DNA of 64,000 nt from Haliscomenobacter sp040403615 (GTDB lineage Bacteria; Bacteroidota; Bacteroidia; Chitinophagales; Saprospiraceae), in NCBI RefSeq assembly GCF_040403615.1, contig NZ_JBBAKG010000022.1, positions 1 to 64,000 on the forward strand, written 5' to 3'. Position numbers and translations under genes: made by a program. Under the pieces are notes generated by a model. That model saw only the letters and a list, made by a program, of their open reading frames with translations, searched no databases and had not been told where the DNA came from. Shown here in pieces: positions 1-9,900 of this stretch. Position 1 is the stretch's first letter. Every line of letters begins with the position of its first letter.

Positions 1-46
1 TAGCGTAAATTCGCTAACCACGTTTCAAAATTTAGCGTAAATTCGC
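1..46. repeat. Short direct repeat, 14 nt, two copies
   Basis: TAGCGTAAATTCGC occurs at 1-14 and again at 33-46, 32 nt apart. It lies in the intergenic space before the terminator at 84-117. It could be a pair of regulator binding sites for the gene cut off at the window edge, or a chance or degenerate repeat; nothing in the window identifies a cognate factor. Confidence 0.4.
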
Positions 47-83
47 CAATTCTTTAGCCTCAACCTTAACCAGACCAAATAGT

Positions 84-117
84 GGGTGTGCAGGTTGTGC
101 ACACCCGCTTTTTATTT
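84..117 (+). terminator. Rho-independent terminator
   Basis: GGGTGTGC (84-91) pairs with GCACACCC (99-106) around a 7-nt loop and is followed by a T-rich tract (109-117). It ends a transcript entering from the left of the window, and the acyl-CoA dehydrogenase start lies 23 nt beyond it. Confidence 0.7.
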
Positions 118-139
118 AAGCCCACAAACCCAGATTGCG

Positions 140-1300
140 ATGAATTTTCAGTTGTCGGAAGAACATTTGGCGGTGCAAGCCGTTGCCCGCGAATTTGCCC
201 AAAAAGAACTCAAGCCGGGCGTCATCGAGCGCGATTCCAAAATGGAATACCCCTATGAGCAGATCAAGCGCATGGGGGAGTTGGGATTCATGGGCATGAT
301 GGTCTCGCCGGAATATGGTGGCGGCGGTATGGATACGCTATCTTACGTGCTGGCGATGGAAGAAATTTCCAAGGTGGACAACTCCTGCTCGGTCATCATG
401 TCGGTCAATAACTCATTGGTCTGTTGGGGACTTGAAACTTTTGGTACCGCCGAACAAAAAAACAAATACCTGCCCAAACTCGCTTCTGGTGAATGGCTTG
501 GCTCTTTTTGTCTTTCTGAACCGGAAGCCGGTAGCGATGCCACCAGCCAAAGTACCACGGCGGTTGATATGGGCGACCACTATCTGCTCAATGGTACCAA
601 AAACTGGATTACCAGCGGCGGCACTTCCAAAATCCACCTGGTGATGGCTCAAACGCATCCCGAACTCGGTTCCCGGGGCATCAATTGCCTGATCGTAGAA
701 ACCAGCTCTCCGGGAGTGGCCATTGGTGCCAAAGAAGACAAACTCGGCATCCGCTCCTCGGATACCCATACCATTATGTATACGGATGTGGTAGTGCCCA
801 AAGAAAACCGCATCGGTGAAGATGGATTTGGGTTCAAATTTGCCATGAAAACCCTTGGGGGTGGACGAATCGGCATTGCAGCCCAAGCCTTGGGTATTGC
901 AGGGGGCGCCTACGAGTTGGCACTTGGTTATTCCAAGCAACGCACCACTTTCGGCAAGCCCATCAACCAGCACCAGGCCATAGCTTTTAAGTTGGCAGAT
1001 ATGGCTACCGAAATTGAAGCAGCAAAATTGATGGTATACCGGGCGGCCTGGCTCAAGGATCAGCACCAGGATTATACGGCAGCGAGTGCAATGGCCAAAT
1101 TGTTTGCCTCAGAAGTGGCCATGCGCCACAGCGTGGAAGCCGTGCAGATTCACGGTGGATACGGCTTTGTAAAAGAGTACCACGTAGAGCGCCTGATGCG
1201 TGATGCCAAAATCACCCAGATATATGAGGGAACTTCGGAAGTTCAAAGAATCGTGATTTCAAGGGAAATTTCCAACGATAAACCTTATTTGCCAGCGTAA
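140..1300 (+). CDS. Acyl-CoA dehydrogenase (short-chain/butyryl type)
   Basis: A 386-residue FAD flavoenzyme catalysing alpha,beta-dehydrogenation of acyl-CoA in fatty-acid or branched-chain amino-acid oxidation, passing electrons to ETF. The ATG at 140 gives the family's standard N-terminus (MNFQLSEEHLAVQ); an upstream ATG at 86 would put the terminator hairpin inside the reading frame. The all-alpha N-terminal domain, the middle beta domain (CLSEPEAGSDATS, NGTKNWITSGG) and the C-terminal helical domain (KQRTTFGKPI, QIHGGYGF) follow in order. Glu363 in YEGTSEVQR is the expected catalytic base of the short-chain enzymes. It stands alone here, with a divergent transporter downstream. Substrate chain length cannot be read from the sequence. 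Confidence 0.93.
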   Translation: MNFQLSEEHLAVQAVAREFAQKELKPGVIERDSKMEYPYEQIKRMGELGFMGMMVSPEYGGGGMDTLSYVLAMEEISKVDNSCSVIMSVNNSLVCWGLETFGTAEQKNKYLPKLASGEWLGSFCLSEPEAGSDATSQSTTAVDMGDHYLLNGTKNWITSGGTSKIHLVMAQTHPELGSRGINCLIVETSSPGVAIGAKEDKLGIRSSDTHTIMYTDVVVPKENRIGEDGFGFKFAMKTLGGGRIGIAAQALGIAGGAYELALGYSKQRTTFGKPINQHQAIAFKLADMATEIEAAKLMVYRAAWLKDQHQDYTAASAMAKLFASEVAMRHSVEAVQIHGGYGFVKEYHVERLMRDAKITQIYEGTSEVQRIVISREISNDKPYLPA

Positions 1301-1319
1301 GAAACAAAAAAATAACTCA

Positions 1320-2216
1320 TTATTTAGTTCTTCCTTGCTTCAGTTTGTTCAAAAAAGGATAGGAAAACACCACCGCCATGATAACTACCGCACCCCAATA
1401 AAAATTGGCGTCAAGCTCTTTATCCTCGTTTAGCAGCAACCAGGCGAGTACGATGGCGTAAACAGGCTCTAGGTTCATGGTTAGGTTAGAAGTGAAAGCA
1501 GAAAGTAGTTTTAATGAATTGAGCGCAAGCACATATGCAAAAGTAGTGCACAGCAACGCCAGCACCAGCAGATAGCCCCAGTCACTCCAGTTCGGAGGCA
1601 TCATCACCGGGAAACTACCGTTGTACCAGCTAGTGCCCAAGACCACCAGGCCAAGAAATAAGCAGGCGCTGCTCAATTCGATGAAGGTCATGCTCAGGGA
1701 ATCAAGTTTTTCTATTTGCGCTTTGTTTAAAATGGTAAACATAGATGCCAAAAGTGCCGATATCATGCCGACTACCAGCCCATCCACCATCGAAAAATCA
1801 ATCCCGTTGACCACCAGTGCCATCCCAGGCACAATCAACAATCCCAGGCCAATTTCCAAAAGATTGATTTTTTTTCGCAACAAAATCGGCTCTAAAAGAG
1901 CTGAAAAAAAAGAGGTAGATCCCATTGCCAATACGCCAATGGAAGAATTGGAAAGTTTGATGGCGCCATAAAAAGTGAGCCAATGCAAGCCTACAATGGT
2001 GCCGATGCCGATTAATTGCAACAATTGCCGACGGGGTAATGTACGCAGCAGCTTGAACACGTTGATCAATAGCATCAAACTCAGCGAAGTGATCAAAACC
2101 CGCCACCATACCAGTACCAGGGCACTCAGATGAATCAATTTTCCCAGTATGGCGGTTAGACCAAACAGCAAAACTGCAAAATGAAGTTGGAGGTACGCTT
2201 TTTGTGCTGCTGACAT
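1320..2216 (-). CDS. EamA/DMT-family transporter
   Basis: A 298-residue inner-membrane protein made of about ten hydrophobic helices, organised as two tandem EamA repeats (roughly residues 9-140 and 150-290), as in drug/metabolite transporters of the RhaT/YdcZ/EamA superfamily. The first repeat has the usual LVWWRVLI segment after helix 2, and the second ends with NLEPVYAIVLAWLLLNE, a typical DMT signature. The C-terminus is short and basic (NKLKQGRTK), as expected on the cytoplasmic side. It is convergent with the acyl-CoA dehydrogenase. The substrate is unknown; members of the family export amino acids, purines or other metabolites. Confidence 0.88.
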   Translation of the reverse strand: MSAAQKAYLQLHFAVLLFGLTAILGKLIHLSALVLVWWRVLITSLSLMLLINVFKLLRTLPRRQLLQLIGIGTIVGLHWLTFYGAIKLSNSSIGVLAMGSTSFFSALLEPILLRKKINLLEIGLGLLIVPGMALVVNGIDFSMVDGLVVGMISALLASMFTILNKAQIEKLDSLSMTFIELSSACLFLGLVVLGTSWYNGSFPVMMPPNWSDWGYLLVLALLCTTFAYVLALNSLKLLSAFTSNLTMNLEPVYAIVLAWLLLNEDKELDANFYWGAVVIMAVVFSYPFLNKLKQGRTK

Positions 2217-2290
2217 TGAACTATTGTATGTGGTTTGGCATTAAAGTGGCAAGATAAAATGTTTTTCCATTACTATTAATTCAGATGATC

Positions 2291-2755
2291 ATGTTGAAAG
2301 CAGGTGACAAGGCTCCAGCCTTTACTTTGTTGTCCAGTGACAAGAAAGAAGTGAAATTGCAAGACTTTCAAGGGGGAAATGTCGTTTTGTTGTTTTTCCC
2401 TAAAGCATTTACCCGTGTTTGTACGGTAGAATTGTGCACCATGCGCGATGACATTGCCTATTACCAAGGGCTAAATGCTCAAATCGTTGGTATTTCAGTG
2501 GATACTCCTGAAATACTTGCAGATTATAAGCAAGACCAGCATTTAAATTTTACCCTTTTGTCTGATATTGACAAAACCATGTCTACCGATTACGGGTCTT
2601 TGTACCATGACGAGTTTGGAAATAAAACGGTATCCAAGCGTTCTGCTTTTGTAATTGATGCCGAAGGAACAATCCGTTATGCCGAAGTGTTGGAAAATGC
2701 GGGAGAATTGCCGAATTTTGACCTTGTAAAGGCGACCATAGCCGAACTTAACTAA
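2291..2755 (+). CDS. Peroxiredoxin, AhpC/TSA (PrxQ/Bcp-like)
   Basis: A 154-residue thiol peroxidase with a thioredoxin fold that reduces hydroperoxides. FFPKAFTRVCTVELC contains the peroxidatic cysteine (Cys44) and a second cysteine five residues later (Cys49), the spacing of atypical two-Cys PrxQ/Bcp enzymes; the usual T-P-x-C reads T-R-V-C, so the proline before the peroxidatic cysteine is replaced by arginine. The ATG at 2291 matches the family start (MLKAGDKAPAFTL); an ATG two codons earlier is possible. A strong hairpin follows at 2771-2810, so it is probably transcribed alone. Length and motifs fit a cytoplasmic enzyme. Confidence 0.88.
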   Translation: MLKAGDKAPAFTLLSSDKKEVKLQDFQGGNVVLLFFPKAFTRVCTVELCTMRDDIAYYQGLNAQIVGISVDTPEILADYKQDQHLNFTLLSDIDKTMSTDYGSLYHDEFGNKTVSKRSAFVIDAEGTIRYAEVLENAGELPNFDLVKATIAELN

Positions 2756-2770
2756 TTGCTAGTGGCAGCG

Positions 2771-2810
2771 CAACAAATTTGATCAGCATTTTTGCTGATC
2801 AAATTTGTTG
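2771..2810. terminator. Perfect 18-bp hairpin between peroxiredoxin and clpS
   Basis: CAACAAATTTGATCAGCA (2771-2788) is the exact reverse complement of 2793-2810, with a TTTT loop at 2789-2792. There is no clear T-tract after the stem on the + strand, so it may work as a Rho-aided terminator or mRNA-stabilising 3' structure for the peroxiredoxin transcript and lies 32 nt before the clpS start. Confidence 0.6.
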
Positions 2811-2842
2811 CAAAGATTAAACTAGTTAGATTCAAAAATACA

Positions 2843-3145
2843 ATGATTACCGCGTACGGCCCTGAAGTAGAGGAACTTGAAGAAGTATTGGTAGAAGATG
2901 AGATCGATGAGCTCATTGGTCACCATTCCCGGTTAATCGTGTACAACGATGACCACAACACCTTTGATTGGGTCATCAAGTGTTTCATGGAAGTTTTGGA
3001 ATACCCCCACGACCAATCCGAACAATTGGCACTGATTATCCACTTCAAAGGAAAAGCTACAGTAAAAACAGCACCCAAAAAAGAACTCAAACCCAAAAAA
3101 GATGCCCTGGTCGATCGGGGACTCTCAGCGGTCATCGAGGATTGA
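2843..3145 (+). CDS. clpS: ClpS, Clp protease adaptor
   Basis: A 100-residue adaptor that binds N-degron substrates and hands them to the ClpAP-type AAA+ protease in the cytoplasm. The core matches the family: RLIVYNDDHNTFDWVIKCFMEVL carries the N-D-D-x-x-T/N motif of the N-end pocket, followed by the helical QSEQLALIIHFKGKATVK segment. The ATG at 2843 is preferred to upstream in-frame starts because these run through the hairpin. The N-terminal extension is acidic (EELEEVLVEDEIDEL), and the basic C-terminal tail (PKKELKPKKD) is longer than in E. coli. No clpA gene is present nearby. Confidence 0.87.
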   Translation: MITAYGPEVEELEEVLVEDEIDELIGHHSRLIVYNDDHNTFDWVIKCFMEVLEYPHDQSEQLALIIHFKGKATVKTAPKKELKPKKDALVDRGLSAVIED

Positions 3146-3206
3146 TTCGCTTCCCACTGCTCTCCTTAAGTCGCTCAATTCTTTGCGTTCCCACCCTCCT
3201 TCGTTT

Positions 3207-3237
3207 TGTCAAACAAATTTAAAAGCCTATTTTTGCG
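3207..3237 (+). promoter_or_regulatory. Bacteroidota-type promoter for the alpha/beta hydrolase
   Basis: TTTG (3207-3210), a 19-nt spacer and TATTTTTG (3230-3237) match the known Bacteroidota sigma-A consensus (-33 TTTG, -7 TAnnTTTG). Transcription would start near 3244, giving about 75 nt of leader before the ATG at 3321. Confidence 0.6.
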
Positions 3238-3320
3238 TTTAAGCAAAAAAAGCTTGTTCTAAACCCTTCAAATTAATGGATTGCAGAAATTTTATTTTGT
3301 CACCTAGCGCTAAAGTGTAA

Positions 3321-4103
3321 ATGGAATACCCTACCATCAAGGACGGTAAATACACATATATTGAGACCAAAGGCGGAGAAGAAACCCTCATCCTGTTGCA
3401 TGGCCTGTTTGGCGCCTTGAGTAACTTCGAAGGCATCATCGCAGCATTTGGCCCGACTTATAATGTGGTCATCCCCATTTTGCCCATGTTTGAATTGCCC
3501 ATTCGCGAAGTATCGGTAATGGGACTGGTAGATCATGTTGCCGATTTTATTGAAGATAAAGGCTACCAAAAGGTACATTTGTTGGGTAACTCATTAGGTG
3601 GACATATCGCGTTGCTTTACGCGCTCAGTCACCAAGAAAAACTGACATCGCTGATTTTGACGGGTAGCTCTGGTCTTTTTGAAAGTGCAATGGGCAACAG
3701 TTTCCCTAAACGAGGCGATTTTGAATTCATCAAGAAAAAGACCCAGGATACTTTTTTCGACCCTTCGATTGCCGATGATGCCCTCATCAATGAAGTATAC
3801 AGCATCGTCAACGACCGAAATCGCGCCATTCGAGTGATTGCTACTTCAAAATCAGCAGTACGGCACAATTTGGGCGATAAATTGCACAACATCCAACTGC
3901 CAACCCTGCTCATTTGGGGACGCCAGGATCAAGTCACTCCTGCATTTGTTGGTGAAAAATTTCACGAATTGATTCCCCATTCCAGATTGCACCTGATCGA
4001 CCAATGTGGACACGCACCGATGATGGAGAAAAAAGACGATTTCAACCGTTTCCTGGGCGCTTTTTTGCAAGAAGTGTCAGGGTTGGTTCCAGCTGTCAAA
4101 TGA
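3321..4103 (+). CDS. Alpha/beta-fold hydrolase
   Basis: A 260-residue cytoplasmic serine hydrolase of the AB_hydrolase_1 type. The oxyanion segment LILLHGLFG, the nucleophile elbow GNSLGG (Ser91), the acid in GRQDQVTPA and the histidine in DQCGHAPMMEK form the complete catalytic triad in the normal order. The region between strands 6 and 7 is a helical lid. Length and layout resemble 2-hydroxymuconate semialdehyde hydrolase or haloperoxidase-like enzymes, but the substrate cannot be assigned. It has its own promoter and is followed by the M1 peptidase gene after about 100 nt. Confidence 0.87.
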   Translation: MEYPTIKDGKYTYIETKGGEETLILLHGLFGALSNFEGIIAAFGPTYNVVIPILPMFELPIREVSVMGLVDHVADFIEDKGYQKVHLLGNSLGGHIALLYALSHQEKLTSLILTGSSGLFESAMGNSFPKRGDFEFIKKKTQDTFFDPSIADDALINEVYSIVNDRNRAIRVIATSKSAVRHNLGDKLHNIQLPTLLIWGRQDQVTPAFVGEKFHELIPHSRLHLIDQCGHAPMMEKKDDFNRFLGAFLQEVSGLVPAVK

Positions 4104-4209
4104 ACAGATAATTTACAAAATGCAATGGCCCGGTGCTCTATATCCCCCGCATCGGGTGACAATTCTATCAATAATCATTCCTTTTTTTCGCGGTAAAATA
4201 AACAGCAAC

Positions 4210-6852
4210 ATGAAAAAAATTCTGTGGTTGTTGTGCATCACCTTGATCGTTGGTGCTTGCTCAACCCAAAAACCAGTAACTACAACCCCCGTCGAATCCG
4301 CCAAAGAATTGGTCGCAGAGGTAGACTTGGATACCCTCGATGTAACTGCCGATGAAGGTGAAGGAGAGGAAGCAGAGGATTCTGAAGCCGTAGAAACCAC
4401 CCTGGCTCCTTATACGCCCAGTGCATTGCGCATCAACGATCTTTTGCACACCAAGATCGACGTGCGTTTTGATTGGGCCAAAGAAGAAGTTTTTGGTAAA
4501 GTTACGCTTAAGCTTAAGCCATTTTTCAACCCTACTTCTACGCTTACCCTGGATGCAAAAGGGATGGATTTTCAAAAAGTTCAATTCGCTGGCAACGAAC
4601 AAGCGCTGAAATACAACTATGATGGCCAGCAAATTGTCATCCAATTGGGGCGTTCATTCAACCGCAACGAAGAATATTCCATTTATATCGAATACACTGC
4701 GCACCCGAAAGCGGATGGAGGCAGCGAAGCCATCACCTCCAACCAGGGGCTGTTTTTTATCAATCCACGAGGCGAAGAACTAGACAAACCCCAACAGATC
4801 TGGAGCCAGGGCGAAACCGAGTGGAACTCCCGCTGGTTTCCAACCATCGATCGCCCTAACGAGCGCTCAACCGAAGAATTGTACGTTACGGTAGACAAGA
4901 AATTCAAAACCCTTTCCAATGGTCTTTTGATCTCTTCTACCAACAACCCCGATGGCACCCGCACCGATTACTGGAAAATGGACATGCCGCATGCGCCTTA
5001 CTTATTTATGTTGGCTGTAGGCGATTTTGCAGTGGTCAAAGACAAATGGCGCAATATCGAGGTATCTTACTATGTAGAGCCAGCTTACGAGGCTGATGCC
5101 CGCGACATTTTTGCCCATACCCCGGAAATGATCGAGTTTTTCTCTAATAAGCTTGGTGTAAACTATCCTTGGCCAAAATTCTCGCAAATCATTGTGCGCG
5201 ATTATGTATCTGGCGCAATGGAAAATACCACCGCCGTCGTTTTTGGTGATTTTATTCAAAAGCACAAGTGGGAACTCATCGACGATTCCAACGACAAGAT
5301 TGTGGCCCATGAGTTGTTTCACCATTGGTTTGGCGATTACGTCACTTGCGAAAGCTGGCCCAACCTCACCATGAACGAAGGTTTTGCCAATTACTCAGAA
5401 TACCTTTGGTTTGAATACAAATACGGTGCCGACGAGGCTGATCACCACCTGATGACCGAGCAGGAAGGCTATTTTGGATCTGCTGCTGGGGGCGTTCACC
5501 CTTTGATTCATTTCGGTGTTGCTGACAAAGATGACATGTTTGATGCCCACAGCTATAACAAAGGTGGGGCTGTTTTACACATGCTGCGTCGACACATTGG
5601 CGATGAGGCATTCTTTACCGGGCTAAAAAACTACCTGACCCAAAACGCCTTTAAATCTGTGGAGGCCCACACCCTGCGCCTGGCTATGGAAGAAGTAAGC
5701 GGAGAAGACCTCAACTGGTTTTTCAATCAGTGGTATTTCGCTTCAGGTCATCCCAAATTGACCATCGAGTACGGCTATGACGAAGCAACCAAAGAAGCCA
5801 TCGTCAACGTTGCTCAAACGCAAAGCGAAAAAGGCGTACCTGGCGTATTTGTGCTACCCGTAGCCGTTGATGTATATGCCGAAGGCCGCAGTATACGCCA
5901 CAACATTCGGGTAGACCAGCGGGAACAAACCTTCCGTTTTCCAGCGGCTAAAAAACCAGACTTGATCAATTTTGATGCCGACCGTTTTTTATTGGCGGAA
6001 ATTGAAGACAATAAGTCGGAAGATGAGTTGGTTTTCCAGTTCAAAAACGCACCAAAGTTTATCGACCGGAATGAAGTCATGGAGCGCCTGCTCGGAGCAG
6101 AAAGCGAAAAAATCTCCAGTATTTTGCCACTTGCGTTGAACGATCGGTTTTTCTCGATCCGCTCAATGGCCCTCGACAATTTAGCGGAAGAACTTGATCC
6201 TGCATTGTTGACCAAATTGCGCGATTTGGCGCAAAACGACAAGCACTCTGAAGTACGCGCCAAAGCTTTGTCTGCCCTTTCAGAAGGGAATGACCCTCAA
6301 ACTTTGGCGGTAGCAAAAGTGGCAATTGAAAAAGAGCAAGCCCTGAGCGTTCGCGCCAGTGCGTTGGGCATCATATACCAACAGGACGAAGCAGCAGGAT
6401 TGGCCCTGGCCGAAAAAATGGCCGAAACAGCCAAAGGCCCGCTTTTGGAAGCCATCGCCAATATTTACACCGAGAAAGGAGACGCTAAATATTTGCCCTT
6501 CTTCGAAAAACGTTTGGCCGACGTAGAAGGCTTTACCGCGATTTCTTTCTTTGAAAGTTACCAGATCCTGGCTTCCCGTGGAGATCAAGCGACTATCGAC
6601 AAAACCATTGAAGTGCTGTCTAATTTTGGCGCAACCACCAATCCTTCGCTTTGGCGGCGTTTTGGCGCGGTAAAGGCACTGAATGACTTGCGCAATGATT
6701 TCCGCGTCAAAGCACGCAGTGCCAGTGGCGCTGAAAAAACACAGTTTACCAGCAATGCCGACCGCATTGCCAAGATCGTTGATGATTTAAAAAGCAAGGA
6801 AACCAATGCGGAACTCAAATCCGTATACGACCAATTGCCGGTGATAAAGTAA
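4210..6852 (+). CDS. M1-family aminopeptidase, lipoprotein
   Basis: An 880-residue zinc aminopeptidase. The ATG at 4210 gives a lipoprotein signal (MKKILWLLCITLIVGACS) with the lipobox cysteine in VGAC, so the enzyme should be anchored in the envelope; a 90-nt in-frame extension upstream lacks such a signal. The order is typical of family M1: an N-terminal beta-saddle, the exopeptidase motif GAMEN (335-339), the zinc site HELFHHW with His367, His371 and Glu390 (HExxH-x18-E), and a long C-terminal helical domain with HEAT-like repeats after residue 600. An acidic low-complexity linker (DEGEGEEAEDSE) follows the lipid anchor. It probably trims peptides at the cell surface or in the periplasm. 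Confidence 0.92.
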   Translation: MKKILWLLCITLIVGACSTQKPVTTTPVESAKELVAEVDLDTLDVTADEGEGEEAEDSEAVETTLAPYTPSALRINDLLHTKIDVRFDWAKEEVFGKVTLKLKPFFNPTSTLTLDAKGMDFQKVQFAGNEQALKYNYDGQQIVIQLGRSFNRNEEYSIYIEYTAHPKADGGSEAITSNQGLFFINPRGEELDKPQQIWSQGETEWNSRWFPTIDRPNERSTEELYVTVDKKFKTLSNGLLISSTNNPDGTRTDYWKMDMPHAPYLFMLAVGDFAVVKDKWRNIEVSYYVEPAYEADARDIFAHTPEMIEFFSNKLGVNYPWPKFSQIIVRDYVSGAMENTTAVVFGDFIQKHKWELIDDSNDKIVAHELFHHWFGDYVTCESWPNLTMNEGFANYSEYLWFEYKYGADEADHHLMTEQEGYFGSAAGGVHPLIHFGVADKDDMFDAHSYNKGGAVLHMLRRHIGDEAFFTGLKNYLTQNAFKSVEAHTLRLAMEEVSGEDLNWFFNQWYFASGHPKLTIEYGYDEATKEAIVNVAQTQSEKGVPGVFVLPVAVDVYAEGRSIRHNIRVDQREQTFRFPAAKKPDLINFDADRFLLAEIEDNKSEDELVFQFKNAPKFIDRNEVMERLLGAESEKISSILPLALNDRFFSIRSMALDNLAEELDPALLTKLRDLAQNDKHSEVRAKALSALSEGNDPQTLAVAKVAIEKEQALSVRASALGIIYQQDEAAGLALAEKMAETAKGPLLEAIANIYTEKGDAKYLPFFEKRLADVEGFTAISFFESYQILASRGDQATIDKTIEVLSNFGATTNPSLWRRFGAVKALNDLRNDFRVKARSASGAEKTQFTSNADRIAKIVDDLKSKETNAELKSVYDQLPVIK

Positions 6853-6939
6853 ATCCAAACACAAGCTTCAACCAGCTTTTGGATTTTTTTGTTGTCTTTA
6901 CGTCAAGGAACGCGTGGAAACTTGTTTTTCACGCGTTCC
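6853..6939 (+). terminator. Two successive terminator hairpins
   Basis: ATCCAAA (6853-6859) pairs with TTTGGAT (6878-6884) and is followed by seven T, a clear terminator for the M1 peptidase gene. A second perfect stem, GGAACGCGTG (6907-6916) with CACGCGTTCC (6930-6939), follows and lies 28 nt before the next gene. Confidence 0.7.
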
Positions 6940-6967
6940 TTTCATTATATTGTACCTTGAAATATAA

Positions 6968-9900
6968 GTGAAGGATTTTATGGCAATGCAAGACAATTAC
7001 CGACTGCTGATTGAAAAGCTGGATGCTTTCATTCGCAAATATTACGTCAATAAGCTGATTCGCGGCGCTTTATACAGCGTAGGGACGATTCTGGGCTTGT
7101 TTCTGATTGCAGCAGTGCTCGAATATTTCTATTACTTTGATACCACTGGCCGCAAAATTCTGTTTTATTCCTTTCTGGGCATCAGCACCTTGGCCTTGGG
7201 GTATTGGATTTTTGATCCCCTGTTGCGCTATTTTCACCTGGGACGTGTAATCAGTCACGAAAAAGCCGCACAAATCATCGGTGACCACTTCACCAATGTC
7301 AAAGACAAATTGCTGAACATCCTCCAACTGAATCAGCAAGCCAATCTTGCCGACCATAAAGACCTGATTTTGGCCAGCATCAACCAAAAATCGGAGGAAA
7401 TCAAGCCTGTTCCTTTTAAAGCAGCCATCAATCTTTCCCAAAACCGCAAGTACCTGCGTTATGCATTGCCCCCGCTACTGGTATTGCTGGTTTTGTTGTT
7501 TGCCGCTCCTTCCGTTATTCGAGACAGTACCCAACGATTGATTCAAAACGGCAAAGAATTTTTGCGTCCAGCTCCTTTTTCTTTTGACGTAAATGAGAAA
7601 AAATTGACGGTAATCCAATACGAAGATTTCGATTTGGACATCAAAGTGGATGGCGCGCAATTGCCCAACGATGTATTCATTGTGGTAGACAATTACGAAT
7701 ACCGCATGACCAAAAAGAATGCTACCGAGTTCAGTTACCGCTTCAATAAAGTAGAAAAAGACCTGCGTTTTACCCTGCGGGGAGGTGGCGTTGATTCGCG
7801 CAATTACCTGTTGACCGTACTCAAAAAGCCCAATATCCGCGACTTCCAGGTCAAACTCAATTACCCCGATTATGTTGGGCGTACCGATGAAACCCTGCAA
7901 AGCATCGGGGATCTGGTGTTGCCTGTAGGTACGCAGGTACAATGGATTTTCAACACTGAATCTACCGAAGCCATCAAAATGAATTTTTCGCGCAGCAAGA
8001 AAACCCAATTGGCTGTCCGCCAGGGCAACGACCTCTTTTTGTTTTCCAAACGCGCTATGCTGGATGAAACTTACAAACTCGTCGTATCCAACGAGGCCTT
8101 GCCCAAAGGTGATTCAGTAAGCTATGCTTTAACCATCATCCCGGATCAATACCCCGAAATTCGGGCGCAAGTTTTTGACGACAGTACCAATACCAATGCC
8201 AAATATTTTGCTGGAGAAGCGAGTGATGATTACGGCCTCCGCGTACTCAGCTTCAATTACCGCATCCGCAAAAACAAAAGTGATCCAGGACAACTTCAAT
8301 CCATCATCATTCAACGGCCTGAAGGCAAAAGCACCTCTTTTGAATATTCCTTTGATGTGCTTGAATTGGGACTAAAGCCAGGCGACGAACTGAGCTATTA
8401 TTTTGAAATCAAGGACAACGATGCGGTCAATGGCAGCAAAGCGGCGCGTACCGGGGTCATGGTTTTCTCGATGCCAACCATTGCCGAAATGGAGAAAAAG
8501 GCCGAGCAAAACGACGATAAGGTCAAGGACAATTTGAAAGACGCCCTGGCCGAAGCCAAAAAAATTCAGGAAGAAATCCGTCGCTTGCAAGAAAAAATGT
8601 TCCAGGAGAAAGACCTCAACTGGCAAACCCGCAAGCAATTGGAAAAACTGTTGGATCGCCAAAAAGAACTGGAAAAACAAATCAAAGAAGCCCAAAAAGC
8701 TTTTGAAGAAAACAAGAAAAACCAGGATCAACTCGGTGAAACGCCTCAAGAATTGCAGGAAAAACAGGAAATGCTCGATCAACTCATGGAGTCGCTAGAA
8801 GACCCTGAGATGAAAGAACTCATGGAGAAAATCGAGAAGCTCATGCAGGAAATGGAAAAAGACCAGGCCCTGGAAATGATGCAGGAAATGAAAGACCGCA
8901 ACGAACGCCGGGAAAATGACCTGGAGCGCATGCAGGAGCTTTTCAAACAGATGGAACTCGAACAGGAAATCGAAAAAGCTGCGGACAAACTGGACGAATT
9001 GGCCAAAGACCAGCAAGAACTGAGCGAGAAAACCGAGGACAAGAAAGAATCCAACGAACAACTCGATAAGCAACAGGAAGAACTCACCAAGCAATTGGAA
9101 GAGCTGGAGAAAAAAATGGATGAAATCGAGAAGAAAAATGAAGAACTCGAAAAACCTCAAAAAATGGATGACCCCCAGGAAGGTATGGAGGACATCAAGC
9201 AGGACATGAAAGACAGTGAAGAGCAATTGGAAAAGAACGAAAACTCCAAATCTTCCAAGTCTCAGAAAAGTGCGGCCCAAAAAATGAAAAACAAGGCCAA
9301 TAAAATGCGTACCCAAATGAAATCCAATCAAATGGAGACCATGCAGGAAGACATGAAAATGTTGCGCCAGTTATTGGAAAACCTGGTGGGCCTCTCCTTT
9401 GATCAGGAAGATCTCATCAAAGCCTTGAACAAAACCGAAATCAATACTCCCCGATACATTCAGCAAGTGCAGCGGCAATTCAAAATCAGAGACGATTTCC
9501 GCGTAGCTGAAGATACCCTGAATGCCCTGAGCAAACGCGTATTCCAGATTGAATCTTTTGTAACTGAAAAAGTTGCCGAGATCAAAACCAACATGCGCGA
9601 AAGCAACGAATTGCTGGAGGAACGCGAAAAAGGCATGGCCTCCGATCGCCAGCAGCGCACCATGAAAAGCCTTAACGATCTGGCCTTAATGCTGAGCGAA
9701 GTACTGAACAACATGCAGCAGCAAATGTCTCAGGCTATGTCGCCAGGCAATCAGTCTTGCCCCAAACCCGGCCAAGGCCAAGGTCAGGGCAATACGCCAA
9801 AGGATAAAATGTCACCAGGTCAACAAAAGTTGAACCAGGACATGCAGAATGCCCGCGATAAAATGAACCAAAAAGACGGTTCAGGTGGCCCCAATGCCAA

